Part shown: positions 23,248 through 31,787 of the stretch, piece after piece
How the letters are laid out: every line of letters starts with the position of its first letter
How positions within the stretch are numbered: the stretch's first letter is position 1
Origin: an uncultured Gilliamella sp.
GTDB lineage: Bacteria > Pseudomonadota > Gammaproteobacteria > Enterobacterales > Orbaceae
Direction of reading: 5' to 3'
DNA: 50,204 nucleotides
NCBI GenBank assembly: GCA_946481345.1
Contig: CAMLMY010000012.1
Location: 1-50,204, forward strand
The notes under the pieces: model-generated
Seen by the model: the letters and a program-made list of their open reading frames with translations, nothing else
Told to the model about the DNA's origin: nothing
Database searches by the model: none
Translations under genes and position numbers: made by a program

Positions 23248-23853
23248 TTATTTTAAGAATGCGGAGACACCTGTAAATACCACTTGCGCTGCAATAGCCG
23301 ATATTAATAACCCCGTTAGTTTTGATAGAATAGCAATACCTGTATTTTTTAATACTTTAGCAATGCTTTTAGCGCATAATAGCATGGCATAAATACCACT
23401 AGAGGCAATTAGTAGAGAAATTGCACCAATCAAATTTTGCATAATACCAACTGAACTTGTGCCCATTACAATAATTGTACCGATTGATGCCGGCCCCATA
23501 CATAATGGTATTGCTAGTGGTACGACACTAATATCATCATCGTCACTATGAATTTTATTTTTTTCCGGTGAATCATTCATTAAAGCAACAGCGGTAATAA
23601 ACAGTAACGCTCCCGAGCCAATTCTAAACGCATCGAGTGTAAAACCGAACACACTAAACATGGCATTACCAAAAAAGAATAGCACAATACCAATAATAAA
23701 TACTGCACAAGATGTTTTTAATGCTATTTTGCGACGTTGTGCTTCATCATATTGTTTGGTACCACTTAAAAATGCACTTAACACTGCTGGTGGCGTCATC
23801 AATGCGAATAACTTGGTTGTGGTGGCAAGAATCTCAACAAGATAGTTATCCAT
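23248..23853 (-). CDS. MarC family integral membrane protein
   Basis: A 201-aa inner-membrane protein with six predicted hydrophobic segments in two repeats. The repeats carry related motifs: LFALMTPPAVLSAFLSG near the start of the first and VPLAIPLCMGPASIGTIIVM at the start of the second, characteristic of MarC/YchE/YhgN (UPF0056). A short acidic loop (SDDDDIS) separates the halves. Length agrees with the family (195-220 aa). Function is not established; the old antibiotic-resistance link of E. coli MarC was not upheld as far as I recall. It is a single gene convergent with the permease operon. Confidence 0.88.
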   Translation of the reverse strand: MDNYLVEILATTTKLFALMTPPAVLSAFLSGTKQYDEAQRRKIALKTSCAVFIIGIVLFFFGNAMFSVFGFTLDAFRIGSGALLFITAVALMNDSPEKNKIHSDDDDISVVPLAIPLCMGPASIGTIIVMGTSSVGIMQNLIGAISLLIASSGIYAMLLCAKSIAKVLKNTGIAILSKLTGLLISAIAAQVVFTGVSAFLK

Positions 23854-23940
23854 TATGTTACCTTTTATATCATTTAGATATTACTTGAATTGTGTCAACG
23901 ATTGTTGGCGGGAATGAACATTTACTATACACATAAAAAC

Positions 23941-23959
23941 GGTCACCATAAAGGTGACC
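23941..23959 (-). terminator. Terminator of the rpsP-rimM-trmD-rplS operon
   Basis: A perfect 7-bp stem, GGTCACC (23941-23947) with GGTGACC (23953-23959), around a 5-base loop, followed on the minus strand by GTTTTTATG. It lies about 50 bases past the rplS stop. Confidence 0.8.
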
Positions 23960-24010
23960 ATTTTAATTGGATATATTTTAATTAGTTTATTAAATATGAA
24001 CCAATTGGAA

Positions 24011-24361
24011 TTAGTTAAGGCGCTCTTTGATACGAGCTGCTTTACCACGAAGTTCGCGTAAGTAGTAAAGTTTAGCTTGACGTACTTGACCACGACGTTT
24101 CACAGTAATTGAATCAACAATTGGTGAGTGAGTTTGGAATACTCGTTCAACACCTTCGCCATTCGAAATTTTACGTACTGTAAATGCAGAATGTAAACCA
24201 CGATTACGAATTGCTACAACTACACCTTCATAAGCTTGAAGACGTTTTTTGTTACCTTCAACAACCCATACTTTTACTTCAACCGTATCACCCGGACGAA
24301 AAGACGGGATGTCTTTTTTCATTTGTTCTTGTTCTAATTGCTGAATAATTGCATTTTTCAT
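24011..24361 (-). CDS. rplS: 50S ribosomal protein L19
   Basis: L19 lies at the 30S-50S interface. The 116 aa match E. coli L19 (115 aa) nearly residue for residue: [40 protein letters not shown], then [20 protein letters not shown] and the C-terminal [10 protein letters not shown]. It is the last of four co-directional genes and begins 31 bases after the trmD stop; a terminator follows. Confidence 0.98.
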   Translation of the reverse strand: MKNAIIQQLEQEQMKKDIPSFRPGDTVEVKVWVVEGNKKRLQAYEGVVVAIRNRGLHSAFTVRKISNGEGVERVFQTHSPIVDSITVKRRGQVRQAKLYYLRELRGKAARIKERLN

Positions 24362-24392
24362 AATTTTGTCTCTTACTAGTTATACTGAAATA

Positions 24393-25145
24393 TTAATGGC
24401 TCTGTTCATCACGATATTCACGTTGGAATTCAGTGAGTAAACATTGCTCTTCATCAGTCAGAGCTAGATTTTCAAGAAGATCTTCTCTTCTCAACCAAGT
24501 TCGTCCTAGGGATTGTTTTAATCGCCAGCGACGAATCGCTTCATGGTGACCAGACATTAATACGTCAGGCACCGCCATTCCATCTAACACCTCAGGTCGA
24601 GTATAGTGTGGACAATCAAGTAACCCGTTAGCAAAAGAGTCTTCTTCTGCTGATGATTCATGATTTAATACGCCAGGAATAAACCTTGCTAATGCATCAA
24701 TCATCGTCATCGCCGGTAATTCACCGCCACTCAACACGTAATCCCCAATTGACCATTCTTCATCAATTTCGGTTTGGATAACGCGTTCATCTATACCTTC
24801 GTATCGACCACAAATCAAAATCAATTTTTGATATTGTGATAACTCGCAAACACCTTGTTGGTTTAATTTGCGCCCTTGTGGGGAAAGATAGATTACTTTT
24901 GTATCGTTACCTGCTACTGTTTTTGCTGCATGAATTGCATCGCGAAGTGGTTGTACCATCATTAACATGCCGGGACCACCGCCATAAGGCCTATCATCGA
25001 CAGTCTTATGCTTATCATGCGCAAAATCGCGCGGGTTCCAATAATCTACTGTTAACAGCCCATTTTTAACGGCTCGACCAGTTACGCCATAACAGGTAAT
25101 AGCTTGGAACATTTCGGGAAAAAGGCTAATTACGCCAATCCACAT
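24393..25145 (-). CDS. trmD: tRNA (guanine-N1)-methyltransferase TrmD
   Basis: TrmD uses S-adenosylmethionine to methylate G37 next to the anticodon of tRNAs reading CNN codons, preventing +1 frameshifts. The 250 aa show the SPOUT trefoil-knot SAM site: [23 protein letters not shown] and [19 protein letters not shown]. The catalytic aspartate region [11 protein letters not shown] and the C-terminal tRNA-binding helix ([20 protein letters not shown]) are present. Third in the rpsP operon, 16 bases after rimM. Confidence 0.97.
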   Translation of the reverse strand: MWIGVISLFPEMFQAITCYGVTGRAVKNGLLTVDYWNPRDFAHDKHKTVDDRPYGGGPGMLMMVQPLRDAIHAAKTVAGNDTKVIYLSPQGRKLNQQGVCELSQYQKLILICGRYEGIDERVIQTEIDEEWSIGDYVLSGGELPAMTMIDALARFIPGVLNHESSAEEDSFANGLLDCPHYTRPEVLDGMAVPDVLMSGHHEAIRRWRLKQSLGRTWLRREDLLENLALTDEEQCLLTEFQREYRDEQSH

Positions 25146-25161
25146 ATTCTTACCTTACCAA

Positions 25162-25695
25162 TTAAAATGCAGGATCCCAATCGACCACAATCATTTTTGT
25201 TGTTAAATCAACTTGTTTAATAAATTGTTCTTCAACAAAAGGGATTAAACGTTCTGTTGCTCCAAATGCATCTTTTAGATTTGCTTTAACAACCAATACA
25301 TCATTAGAACCGGTTTCCATTAAATCAGTTACCTGACCTAAGTCATAACCATTAACTGTTTTTACTCGACAGCCAATCAAATCTTTCCAATAAAAATCAC
25401 CTTGATTTAGTTCAGGCAATTTCTCAGCATCAACAAATACTTCAGCATTCGTTAACGCATTAGCTTGGTCGCGATCATCAACGCCTTTGAGTTTAACAAT
25501 CATGTCCTGATTATGAGGTTTAAAGCTCTCAACGACTACTTCTTGCCATTTACCAGCACGCTGGATATACCAAGGTTTGTAATCAAAAATACTATCTGGA
25601 AATTCTGTAAACGAAAAAATCCTGAGCCATCCACGAATGCCGTAGCTTGAACCAAGTTTACCCACAACAATTAGATTCTCAGTATTCATCATCAC
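25162..25695 (-). CDS. rimM: Ribosome maturation factor RimM
   Basis: RimM assists assembly of the 30S head by binding S19. The 177 aa (E. coli 182) contain the N-terminal RimM beta barrel ([20 protein letters not shown], about 9-28) and a C-terminal PRC barrel with [11 protein letters not shown] and the [12 protein letters not shown] strand. The operon position between rpsP and trmD is universal. The start may be any of the first three methionines MMMN; downstream ones would trim only two residues. Confidence 0.96.
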   Translation of the reverse strand: MMMNTENLIVVGKLGSSYGIRGWLRIFSFTEFPDSIFDYKPWYIQRAGKWQEVVVESFKPHNQDMIVKLKGVDDRDQANALTNAEVFVDAEKLPELNQGDFYWKDLIGCRVKTVNGYDLGQVTDLMETGSNDVLVVKANLKDAFGATERLIPFVEEQFIKQVDLTTKMIVVDWDPAF

Positions 25696-25711
25696 AGTTA
25701 CTATTACTTAA

Positions 25712-25960
25712 TTAAGCAGCTTTTTGTGCTTGTTTGATCAATGCATTAACACGATCAGAAACAGTTGCACCTAAACCAACCCAATGATTTACGCGATCAA
25801 GATCTAAACGTAATTCTTCTGCTTTACCTTGTGCAATTGGATTAAAAAAGCCAACGCGCTCAATAAAACGACCATCACGTGGGTTACGGCTATCAGTGAC
25901 AACTACTTGATAAAAAGGGCGCTTTTTAGAGCCACCACGAGCTAAACGAATAGTTACCAT
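25712..25960 (-). CDS. rpsP: 30S ribosomal protein S16
   Basis: S16 is an early-binding 30S assembly protein. The 82 aa equal the E. coli length and begin [20 protein letters not shown], followed by [19 protein letters not shown]. It is the first gene of the rpsP-rimM-trmD-rplS operon; a clear sigma-70 promoter lies about 70 bases upstream. Confidence 0.98.
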   Translation of the reverse strand: MVTIRLARGGSKKRPFYQVVVTDSRNPRDGRFIERVGFFNPIAQGKAEELRLDLDRVNHWVGLGATVSDRVNALIKQAQKAA

Positions 25961-26025
25961 AACATCCTCTTAAATTAAAAAATAATCTTTCTTTTGCCCA
26001 ACATGGACAAAATCAAAGCCCCAGA

Positions 26026-26053
26026 ATTATACTCTTTCTAGCAAAAAGTGCAA
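26026..26053 (-). promoter_or_regulatory. Sigma-70 promoter of the rpsP operon
   Basis: On the minus strand TTGCAC (26053-26048) and TATAAT (26031-26026) are separated by 16 bases. The -10 is a perfect consensus and lies about 65 bases from the rpsP start. No other good pair is seen in this gap. Confidence 0.75.
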
Positions 26054-26234
26054 TGATTGATTGAGTGTGAAAAAGCGTGGTGGATTTGGTTATTGGCAAG
26101 TTTTGTTATGAATGAATATAAATTAATCTTTTAACCAATTTATATTATAGATAATAAGCTTAAGTTATGTTGGCTAATTAGCTGAATTATAATATTGCGA
26201 TAGTTAGCCTTTTAAATAGCTGTGTGCCCAATAA

Positions 26235-26603
26235 TTAAGGCTTTTTACGCCTAAATGCGCGAATTAAAACATCAAAAAAACCTAATGATTTAACCATTCT
26301 CTGACTATCAACATATACTCGGATAGCTCTTAATACTTGTTTGGGATCTTTAGATGCAAATGCAAATGTACCATCTTTTTTGGTTTGTATAGAGTAACGT
26401 GATATCCATCTTCCTTTAAAAAATACCGATGCGATGACATAATCGACTTCTTCCCAAGGTATTTGAATATATTTGCGAGGATCTCGCTGATGATAAAATT
26501 CGAACGCTTTATCGCCAATCATAATATGACCGTATTCTGAAAGTCCTGAAAAAGCTGTCGCTTTTACTGTTAAATCTATTTTGCTATTTAATGACTGAAC
26601 CAT
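26235..26603 (-). CDS. DUF956 family protein associated with mannose-type PTS
   Basis: A 122-aa soluble protein. The stretches YGHIMIGDKAFEFYHQRDPR, KYIQIPWEEVDYVIASVFFK, SRYSIQTKKDGTFAFASKDP and FFDVLIRAFRRKK are those I recognise from DUF956, the family called ManO downstream of manLMN in lactobacilli and other Firmicutes. Function unproven; proposed to adjust mannose PTS use. It follows manXYZ in the same direction after 150 bases that hold two inverted repeats, so it is either the distal gene of that operon after a partial terminator or a separate unit. The last residues are strongly basic. Confidence 0.85.
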   Translation of the reverse strand: MVQSLNSKIDLTVKATAFSGLSEYGHIMIGDKAFEFYHQRDPRKYIQIPWEEVDYVIASVFFKGRWISRYSIQTKKDGTFAFASKDPKQVLRAIRVYVDSQRMVKSLGFFDVLIRAFRRKKP

Positions 26604-26645
26604 TTAGTTGTTTGTATCCCTTATGCAAATTTGAGTTACTCATTA

Positions 26646-26729
26646 CACCCTTTTTCGATTATTTTGAAAAAAGGGTGATTAATGTTTGAGGAAAGCGACA
26701 ATTTTTGCTTTAAAAAGTACTCTCCTCAA
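26646..26729. repeat. Two inverted repeats between manZ and the DUF956 gene
   Basis: First, CACCCTTTTT (26646-26655) pairs with AAAAAGGGTG (26668-26677). Second, TTGAGGA (26686-26692) pairs with TCCTCAA (26723-26729), with an inner AAAGC/GCTTT pairing and a run of seven T's after it on the + strand. Both flanking genes are on the minus strand, so the T-run is on the unexpected side. They could weaken read-through from manXYZ. The second arm contains the TTTGAGGAAA repeat core. Confidence 0.6.
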
Positions 26730-26753
26730 TTTTTTTAGTCAAAACTATTATTT

Positions 26754-27665
26754 TTATAAAAGACCGACAACGTGACCCAAAATACCGACTAAAAATAGTC
26801 CAAGAATAATTAAAATTGGCGATACTTTTTTACGAAGTAACCACATACATAAGAAAGTTAATAATAATGGCACTAGTCCAGGTATTAACTGATCTAAGTT
26901 ATTTTGTAAAGTAGTGACTTTTTCTTGGTTAAGCGCTAATCCACTTTGCATTTGAATCAATGCTTGGTGAATACCTTCGGCACCAGCTGGAAGGGAATTC
27001 CAATCGATAAATGCACCATTATCTAATTTAACCGTTGATACAATTGGTTGGAATTTTATTGAAACCCATCTTTGCACTAATGCTGCTAGTACAAACATCC
27101 CCAAGATAGATGCACCTTTGGTGATTTTTTGTAGCAAACCACCACCTAAATTGTCGGTAATTTTTGAGCCAGTACGGTACCCGAATTCTTGGGTAAACCA
27201 CATAAAGCTCCCACGAATAATATTCCAAAATAAGAAGAATAAAATTGGTCCTAAAATGTTACCGCTTAGGGCAAGTGATGCACCAAGTGCGCCGAGCATC
27301 GGGCGAACAGTAAACCAGAACACAGGATCACCTACACCGGCTAAAGGTCCCATCATTCCCACTTTTACCCCTTGAATTGCAACATCATCAACTGGTGCAC
27401 CATTAGCTCGTTCTTCTTCTAAGGCTAGAGTTACACCTAGTACTGGTGATGCTAAATAAGGGTGAGTATTAAAAAATTCTAAATGGCGTTTCAAAGCTGC
27501 TGAACGGTCTTCTTTTGTAGTATATAATTTTTTGATAGCGGGAATCATTGAATAGGCCCAACCACCATTTTGCATACGTTCATAATTCCAAGAACCTTGG
27601 AGGAAAGTTGAACGCCAAGCTACCGCTAAACGGTCTTTTTTGCTTAATTGAATTCGATCTGTCAT
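26754..27665 (-). CDS. manZ: Mannose-family PTS permease component IID
   Basis: IID forms the sugar-translocating membrane complex with IIC. The 303-aa product carries the family pattern SWNYERMQNGGWAYSMIPA, then HLEFFNTHPYLASPVLGVTL and ALEEERANG, then MGPLAGVGDPVFWFTVRP. A single cluster of hydrophobic segments is near the middle, with one at the C-terminus. I start it at 27665 (MTDRIQLSKKDR) because GGAGAAG precedes that ATG; an earlier in-frame ATG (27692) would overlap manY and lacks a site. Same order as E. coli manXYZ. Sugar specificity is not readable; mannose, glucose or amino sugars are typical. Confidence 0.94.
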   Translation of the reverse strand: MTDRIQLSKKDRLAVAWRSTFLQGSWNYERMQNGGWAYSMIPAIKKLYTTKEDRSAALKRHLEFFNTHPYLASPVLGVTLALEEERANGAPVDDVAIQGVKVGMMGPLAGVGDPVFWFTVRPMLGALGASLALSGNILGPILFFLFWNIIRGSFMWFTQEFGYRTGSKITDNLGGGLLQKITKGASILGMFVLAALVQRWVSIKFQPIVSTVKLDNGAFIDWNSLPAGAEGIHQALIQMQSGLALNQEKVTTLQNNLDQLIPGLVPLLLTFLCMWLLRKKVSPILIILGLFLVGILGHVVGLL

Positions 27666-27681
27666 GTTCTTCTCCAAGTTC

Positions 27682-28482
27682 CTAGTAATCATTCAAAATA
27701 TCATCAAGTGGATCGCCTTTACTTCCACCGCTTGATGAATTACCACGTTCAGAAAGGTTTATATAAATCAGTGCTAAAGCGATACCTAAGGCACCGAGTG
27801 CAATCAAAGTTAATTGTGATATTGCTGCAACCACAAAACCGATAATGAAAAATGGCCAAACTTCGCGGTTTGCCATCATATTGATTACCATGGCATAACC
27901 AACGGCAACAACCATTCCACCACCAATAGCCATACCAGTTGTTAACCATTCAGGCATTGCGTTTAATGCTTCTTTGACGGCTTCAGCAGGAATAAATAAT
28001 AGTGCAGCAGCTGGAATAGCAATACGTAGACCTTGTAAACAAACACCTAACATTTGTAGCCATTCTATTTTGCGAATATTACCTTCTTCAGCTGCGGCAT
28101 CCATTAAGTGTACTAAAGGTACGGCAATCGTTCGCACAATCATAGTTAAAAATAGGCCGGCAACAGCAAGCGGAATGGCAACGGCAATCGCAGTTGATAC
28201 ACCTGCAACACCTTGACCACCAAGCACTAAGATAATTGATGAAGCTACAGCAGCAAGAGCTGCATCAGGTGCTACAGCGGCACCAATATTTGCCCAACCT
28301 AATGCAATCATCTGTAATGATCCACCTAGTACGACACCTGCTTCTAGATTACCTGTTACCAGACCAATTAAGGAACAAGCAACCAATGGTTGGTGGAATT
28401 GGAATTGATCCAAAATACCTTCCATCCCGGCTAAAAAAGCAATAACTATCACTAGAATGATAGCAACAATTGATAAAGTCAT
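27682..28482 (-). CDS. manY: Mannose-family PTS permease component IIC
   Basis: A 266-aa inner-membrane protein with about seven to eight hydrophobic segments. Family features: the N-terminal FLAGMEGILDQFQFHQPLVA, then GLVTGNLEAGVVLGGSLQMIALGWANIG, which is the substrate-pore signature, then AVAIPLAVAGLFL. Length equals E. coli ManY (266 aa). The end is polar and glycine/serine-rich (SSGGSKGDPLDD). Its stop lies 16 bases before the chosen manZ start. Confidence 0.95.
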   Translation of the reverse strand: MTLSIVAIILVIVIAFLAGMEGILDQFQFHQPLVACSLIGLVTGNLEAGVVLGGSLQMIALGWANIGAAVAPDAALAAVASSIILVLGGQGVAGVSTAIAVAIPLAVAGLFLTMIVRTIAVPLVHLMDAAAEEGNIRKIEWLQMLGVCLQGLRIAIPAAALLFIPAEAVKEALNAMPEWLTTGMAIGGGMVVAVGYAMVINMMANREVWPFFIIGFVVAAISQLTLIALGALGIALALIYINLSERGNSSSGGSKGDPLDDILNDY

Positions 28483-28503
28483 AATAATAACCCCTTAATT
28501 AAA

Positions 28504-29475
28504 CTAGTTTTGTTCAGCTAATTCTTGTTTCGCTTTTTTTAATAATTCATTCATATTATCGTTTGAATCATTAGGTACTTTGCGAACGTCAAATTTCACA
28601 TTTTTCGCTTTCAATTTTTCGAATGCATCAACATCTTCAGCGCTCATTGATAACACTTTATTGACCATTACTTTGCCAACTGAATGTGCCATTGAACCGA
28701 CATTTAATGTTTCAATATCGACACCACCGTCTAAAGCTCGCAGTACATCTTCAGGGTTTTCGAACAGTAATAAGGCTTTGGTATTGCCAAAACGCGGATC
28801 ATGGGCAACTTGAATAATCTTTTTAATTGGCACGACATTGGCTTTAACACCAGGAGGAGCCGCCTCTTCAATTAGTTTTTTCCGTAATTCATCTTTGGCT
28901 ACTGAATCGGAAACCACGATAATCCGATTAGGATTTGTGGCTTTAGTCCAAGACGTCGCCACCTGACCATGTAATAAGCGCGAATCAACACGAGCTAATA
29001 CTATTTTCAACTTACCATCACCTAACACTGTACCTTCTGGGATAGTATTTGATTGTTGGTTGTTTACTTGTGGTTTAGCCGCAATTTCAACAGTTGTTCG
29101 AATTCCTTCCTGAGCTGACTCTATAATTGCTGTAGCCACTTGTTTGGCACTATCCATGGATAAACGTGATGAATAGGCTTCGATTAGCATAGGAAGATTC
29201 AAACCAGCAACGATAGCCCAATTAGGGTGTTCGCCACAGAGTGTATTGGCTTGATTAAATGGTGTTCCACCCCATAAATCAACTAAAAACAGTACTTCAT
29301 TTGGGTTATCGAAAGTAGCTATTGCTGCTAGCATCCGTTCTTTTAAACTTTCTGGACTATCACTTGGGTGCAAGGTAACGGCTTTAACGTTTTCTTGCTC
29401 GCCAAATATCATCGTCCCTGATTGTAAAATACCTTCAGCAAACTCACCATGAGTTGCTAGGATAATTCCAACCAT
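28504..29475 (-). CDS. manX: Mannose-family PTS component IIAB
   Basis: The cytoplasmic phosphotransfer subunit, 323 aa as in E. coli. IIA (about 1-135) has the phospho-accepting His9 in ILATHGEFAEG and the VDLWGGTPFNQA loop. A glutamine/asparagine-rich linker (about 135-150) joins IIB (about 155-318), with the second phosphohistidine His169 in RVDSRLLHGQVATSW. First gene of the manXYZ operon; AGGAGG lies just upstream of the ATG, and an FNR-type box with a possible -10 lies about 65-110 bases upstream. Confidence 0.96.
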   Translation of the reverse strand: MVGIILATHGEFAEGILQSGTMIFGEQENVKAVTLHPSDSPESLKERMLAAIATFDNPNEVLFLVDLWGGTPFNQANTLCGEHPNWAIVAGLNLPMLIEAYSSRLSMDSAKQVATAIIESAQEGIRTTVEIAAKPQVNNQQSNTIPEGTVLGDGKLKIVLARVDSRLLHGQVATSWTKATNPNRIIVVSDSVAKDELRKKLIEEAAPPGVKANVVPIKKIIQVAHDPRFGNTKALLLFENPEDVLRALDGGVDIETLNVGSMAHSVGKVMVNKVLSMSAEDVDAFEKLKAKNVKFDVRKVPNDSNDNMNELLKKAKQELAEQN

Positions 29476-29541
29476 AACGTACCTCCTAGGTTTTTATATT
29501 ATTGCTAATATAAAGTTAATAAAATAGAGCAAAGTAATTTT

Positions 29542-29583
29542 ATTTTAGTTAACAACATAAGCTATTACCTTGATCTGTATCAA
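29542..29583 (-). promoter_or_regulatory. FNR-type box and -10 upstream of manXYZ
   Basis: TTGATCTGTATCAA at 29570-29583 matches the FNR consensus TTGAT-N4-ATCAA at all ten defined bases. A TAAAAT hexamer on the minus strand at 29547-29542 would put the transcription start near 29535 and the box centre at about -41.5, the position of class II activation. This is prediction from sequence only. Confidence 0.6.
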
Positions 29584-29686
29584 AGATTAATAACAATAAT
29601 TGTCAACTGATTAAATAATCTTCATTTAACTAACATATTAAAATTATGTCATGCTTTCTAAGGCTACAGCGTAATAAGAGAATAAA

Positions 29687-30598
29687 TTAGGTATTATTTT
29701 GTACTAATGCTTTACGAATGAAGCCATTATTTTGTTCGAGTTTTGTTTTTGCTTGCTGAGCGGTTAGTCCGGCAAGAATCATTAAAATAGCTGTTTTACA
29801 ATGTTGATTACATTGATTTAACGTTGTTATAGCTGTATCTCGGTTGCAATCGGTGGCTTGCATAACAATTGATATTTGCCGTTCAACAAGCTTAGCATTA
29901 GTGGCTTCAACATCAACCATTAAATTACCATAAACTTTACCGATTTTAATCATACTGGCTGTTGTTAACATATTGAGGATCATCTTTTGTGCAGTGCCGG
30001 CTTTCATTCTTGATGAACCGGTAATGACTTCGGCTCCGACAATAGGAGTAATAGCAATATTAGCCAAATTAATCATTGGTGCATTAGGGTTGCAACATAA
30101 ACTTACCACTGTAGCGCCAAGTGATTTTGCATATTGCATGCCGCCAATAACATAAGGTGTGCGCCCACTAGCAGCGATACCAACTAAAATATCTTTAGCA
30201 CTAAAATTAATATGTTTTAAATCATTAATTGCCAATTCGGGTGAATCTTCTGCATTTTCGACAGCTTTAAATATGGCAGGTTTACCGCCAGCAATTAGAC
30301 CAATGACTTGTTCTGGAGGGGTTCCATAAGTGGGTGGGCATTCGCTAGCATCTAAAATACCTAATCTCCCCGAGGTCCCAGCTCCAAGGTAGATTAAACG
30401 GCCATGATTTAGGAATGCATTGCTGATTGCATCCACGGCATTAGCGATGTAGGTAAGTTGTTTTTCGACTGCGAGTGCCACTTGTTTATCTTCATTATTG
30501 ATAATTTGCAGAATTTCAATTGTGGATGCGCAGTCAATATTTTCGCTCGCATTGTTGCGATTTTCGGTGACCATAGCCGATAAATTAATGTTTGGCAT
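29687..30598 (-). CDS. murQ: N-acetylmuramic acid 6-phosphate etherase
   Basis: MurQ cleaves the lactyl ether of MurNAc-6-phosphate to GlcNAc-6-phosphate and D-lactate in cell-wall recycling. The 303 aa (E. coli 298) form a SIS-fold protein: [20 protein letters not shown] (sugar-phosphate site and catalytic glutamate), [33 protein letters not shown] and the C-terminal three-helix GGFIRKAL-type ending (here [10 protein letters not shown]). The start overlaps lplT by 14 bases, so it is the third gene of aas-lplT-murQ. No murP or murR is near. Confidence 0.95.
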   Translation of the reverse strand: MPNINLSAMVTENRNNASENIDCASTIEILQIINNEDKQVALAVEKQLTYIANAVDAISNAFLNHGRLIYLGAGTSGRLGILDASECPPTYGTPPEQVIGLIAGGKPAIFKAVENAEDSPELAINDLKHINFSAKDILVGIAASGRTPYVIGGMQYAKSLGATVVSLCCNPNAPMINLANIAITPIVGAEVITGSSRMKAGTAQKMILNMLTTASMIKIGKVYGNLMVDVEATNAKLVERQISIVMQATDCNRDTAITTLNQCNQHCKTAILMILAGLTAQQAKTKLEQNNGFIRKALVQNNT

Positions 30599-31772
30599 GT
30601 GATTTTAATCCTAACCATACAAAAGCAATAAGAATAGCAAATAGCATACCAAAACCGACGCCAATTGTAATGACTGATAATCCACCAGCGACAGCTAAGG
30701 TATAAGCACTTAACATAATCATCATTGCGCTATACTCGCTTAAGTTCTGTATTGAAATAACACTTCCGGCACCGACAAGCTCTTTACCAATTTTTTGAAT
30801 TAGTGCATTTAATGGCACTAAAAAATAACCGCCTAATGCACCAATCACAACTAATAATATATAAGAGCTAATCATATTACTTTGTAACGTGAATGCGATG
30901 ACGGCAAATCCCATTAATATCCCAGCTGGAATACAACGTAATGTATTCGAAATTGAAACCAAAGCACTAGCCAATGCCGCACCAATAACAATACCTATTG
31001 CTACAACAGCATTTAGATTCGTTGGAGTTGAATTGTCGGTAATACCTAAAACAATTGGTACCCAGCTGATTAATAAGAAACGCAGAGTAATGCCTGCCCC
31101 CCAAAATAGACTGGTACCAAGTAAAGTATAAAGGGCTTGTTTATTATTGAAGATGATTTTGATGGTTTTAGCGAAATCTTTTATCATACTTATCAACTTC
31201 CACTCAATATCTTGTCGAGCAGCAGGTAATTTGGGAATAAAAATATTTGCTATTACCGCTAGTCCATACATAACAACACAAGTAAGCAACGCTAAAGTAA
31301 TATCTAAATCAGCAATATGGCCACCGGCAAGTGAACCAAGCAAAATAGCTGCAATGGTTGACGCTTCTATTAAGCCATTCGCTTTAACTAAATTATCGCC
31401 GGAAGTGAGTTCTCCTAAAATACCATATTTTGCTGGTGAGTAACCGGCTGCGCCAACACCGACTAAAAAATAGCCTAAAAATGGATTGATATTTAAGCAG
31501 ATAATCGCTGCACCTAATAATTTAACCCCATTTGCAATCATCATCGCTTTGCCTTTCGACATACTGTCAGCAAATTGACCAACAAAAGGAGAAAGAAGGA
31601 TAAAAGGAATTACAAAACCGATTTGCAATGCTGATTGGCTCCATTCTGGATAATGGAGCTGCTTAATAAAAGCAAGAATAGCAAAAAAAATTGCATTGTC
31701 AGCAAAGGCTGAAAAAAACTGAGCTAGCATGGTCGCTGCCATGCCAACTGATAACAATGGTTGTTTAGACAT
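30585..31772 (-). CDS. lplT: Lysophospholipid transporter LplT
   Basis: LplT flips lysophospholipids (chiefly lyso-PE) from the outer to the inner leaflet of the inner membrane so that Aas can re-acylate them. The 395-aa major-facilitator protein has 12 hydrophobic segments and begins [51 protein letters not shown] and [20 protein letters not shown] are the family marks. Length matches E. coli (397 aa). It starts 15 bases after the aas stop. In E. coli the order is lplT-aas; here aas comes first. Confidence 0.95.
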   Translation of the reverse strand: MSKQPLLSVGMAATMLAQFFSAFADNAIFFAILAFIKQLHYPEWSQSALQIGFVIPFILLSPFVGQFADSMSKGKAMMIANGVKLLGAAIICLNINPFLGYFLVGVGAAGYSPAKYGILGELTSGDNLVKANGLIEASTIAAILLGSLAGGHIADLDITLALLTCVVMYGLAVIANIFIPKLPAARQDIEWKLISMIKDFAKTIKIIFNNKQALYTLLGTSLFWGAGITLRFLLISWVPIVLGITDNSTPTNLNAVVAIGIVIGAALASALVSISNTLRCIPAGILMGFAVIAFTLQSNMISSYILLVVIGALGGYFLVPLNALIQKIGKELVGAGSVISIQNLSEYSAMMIMLSAYTLAVAGGLSVITIGVGFGMLFAILIAFVWLGLKSHAKH

Positions 31773-31787
31773 ATCGAATCCTTGCTG

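Noticed and set aside
23881-24093. A 70-codon minus frame overlapping the end of rplS
   Set aside because: Overlaps L19 in another frame and spans the operon terminator.
26160-26220. A loose GGCTAA/TTAGCC inverted repeat upstream of the DUF956 gene end
   Set aside because: Large A+T-rich loop and only six base pairs; likely chance in this composition.
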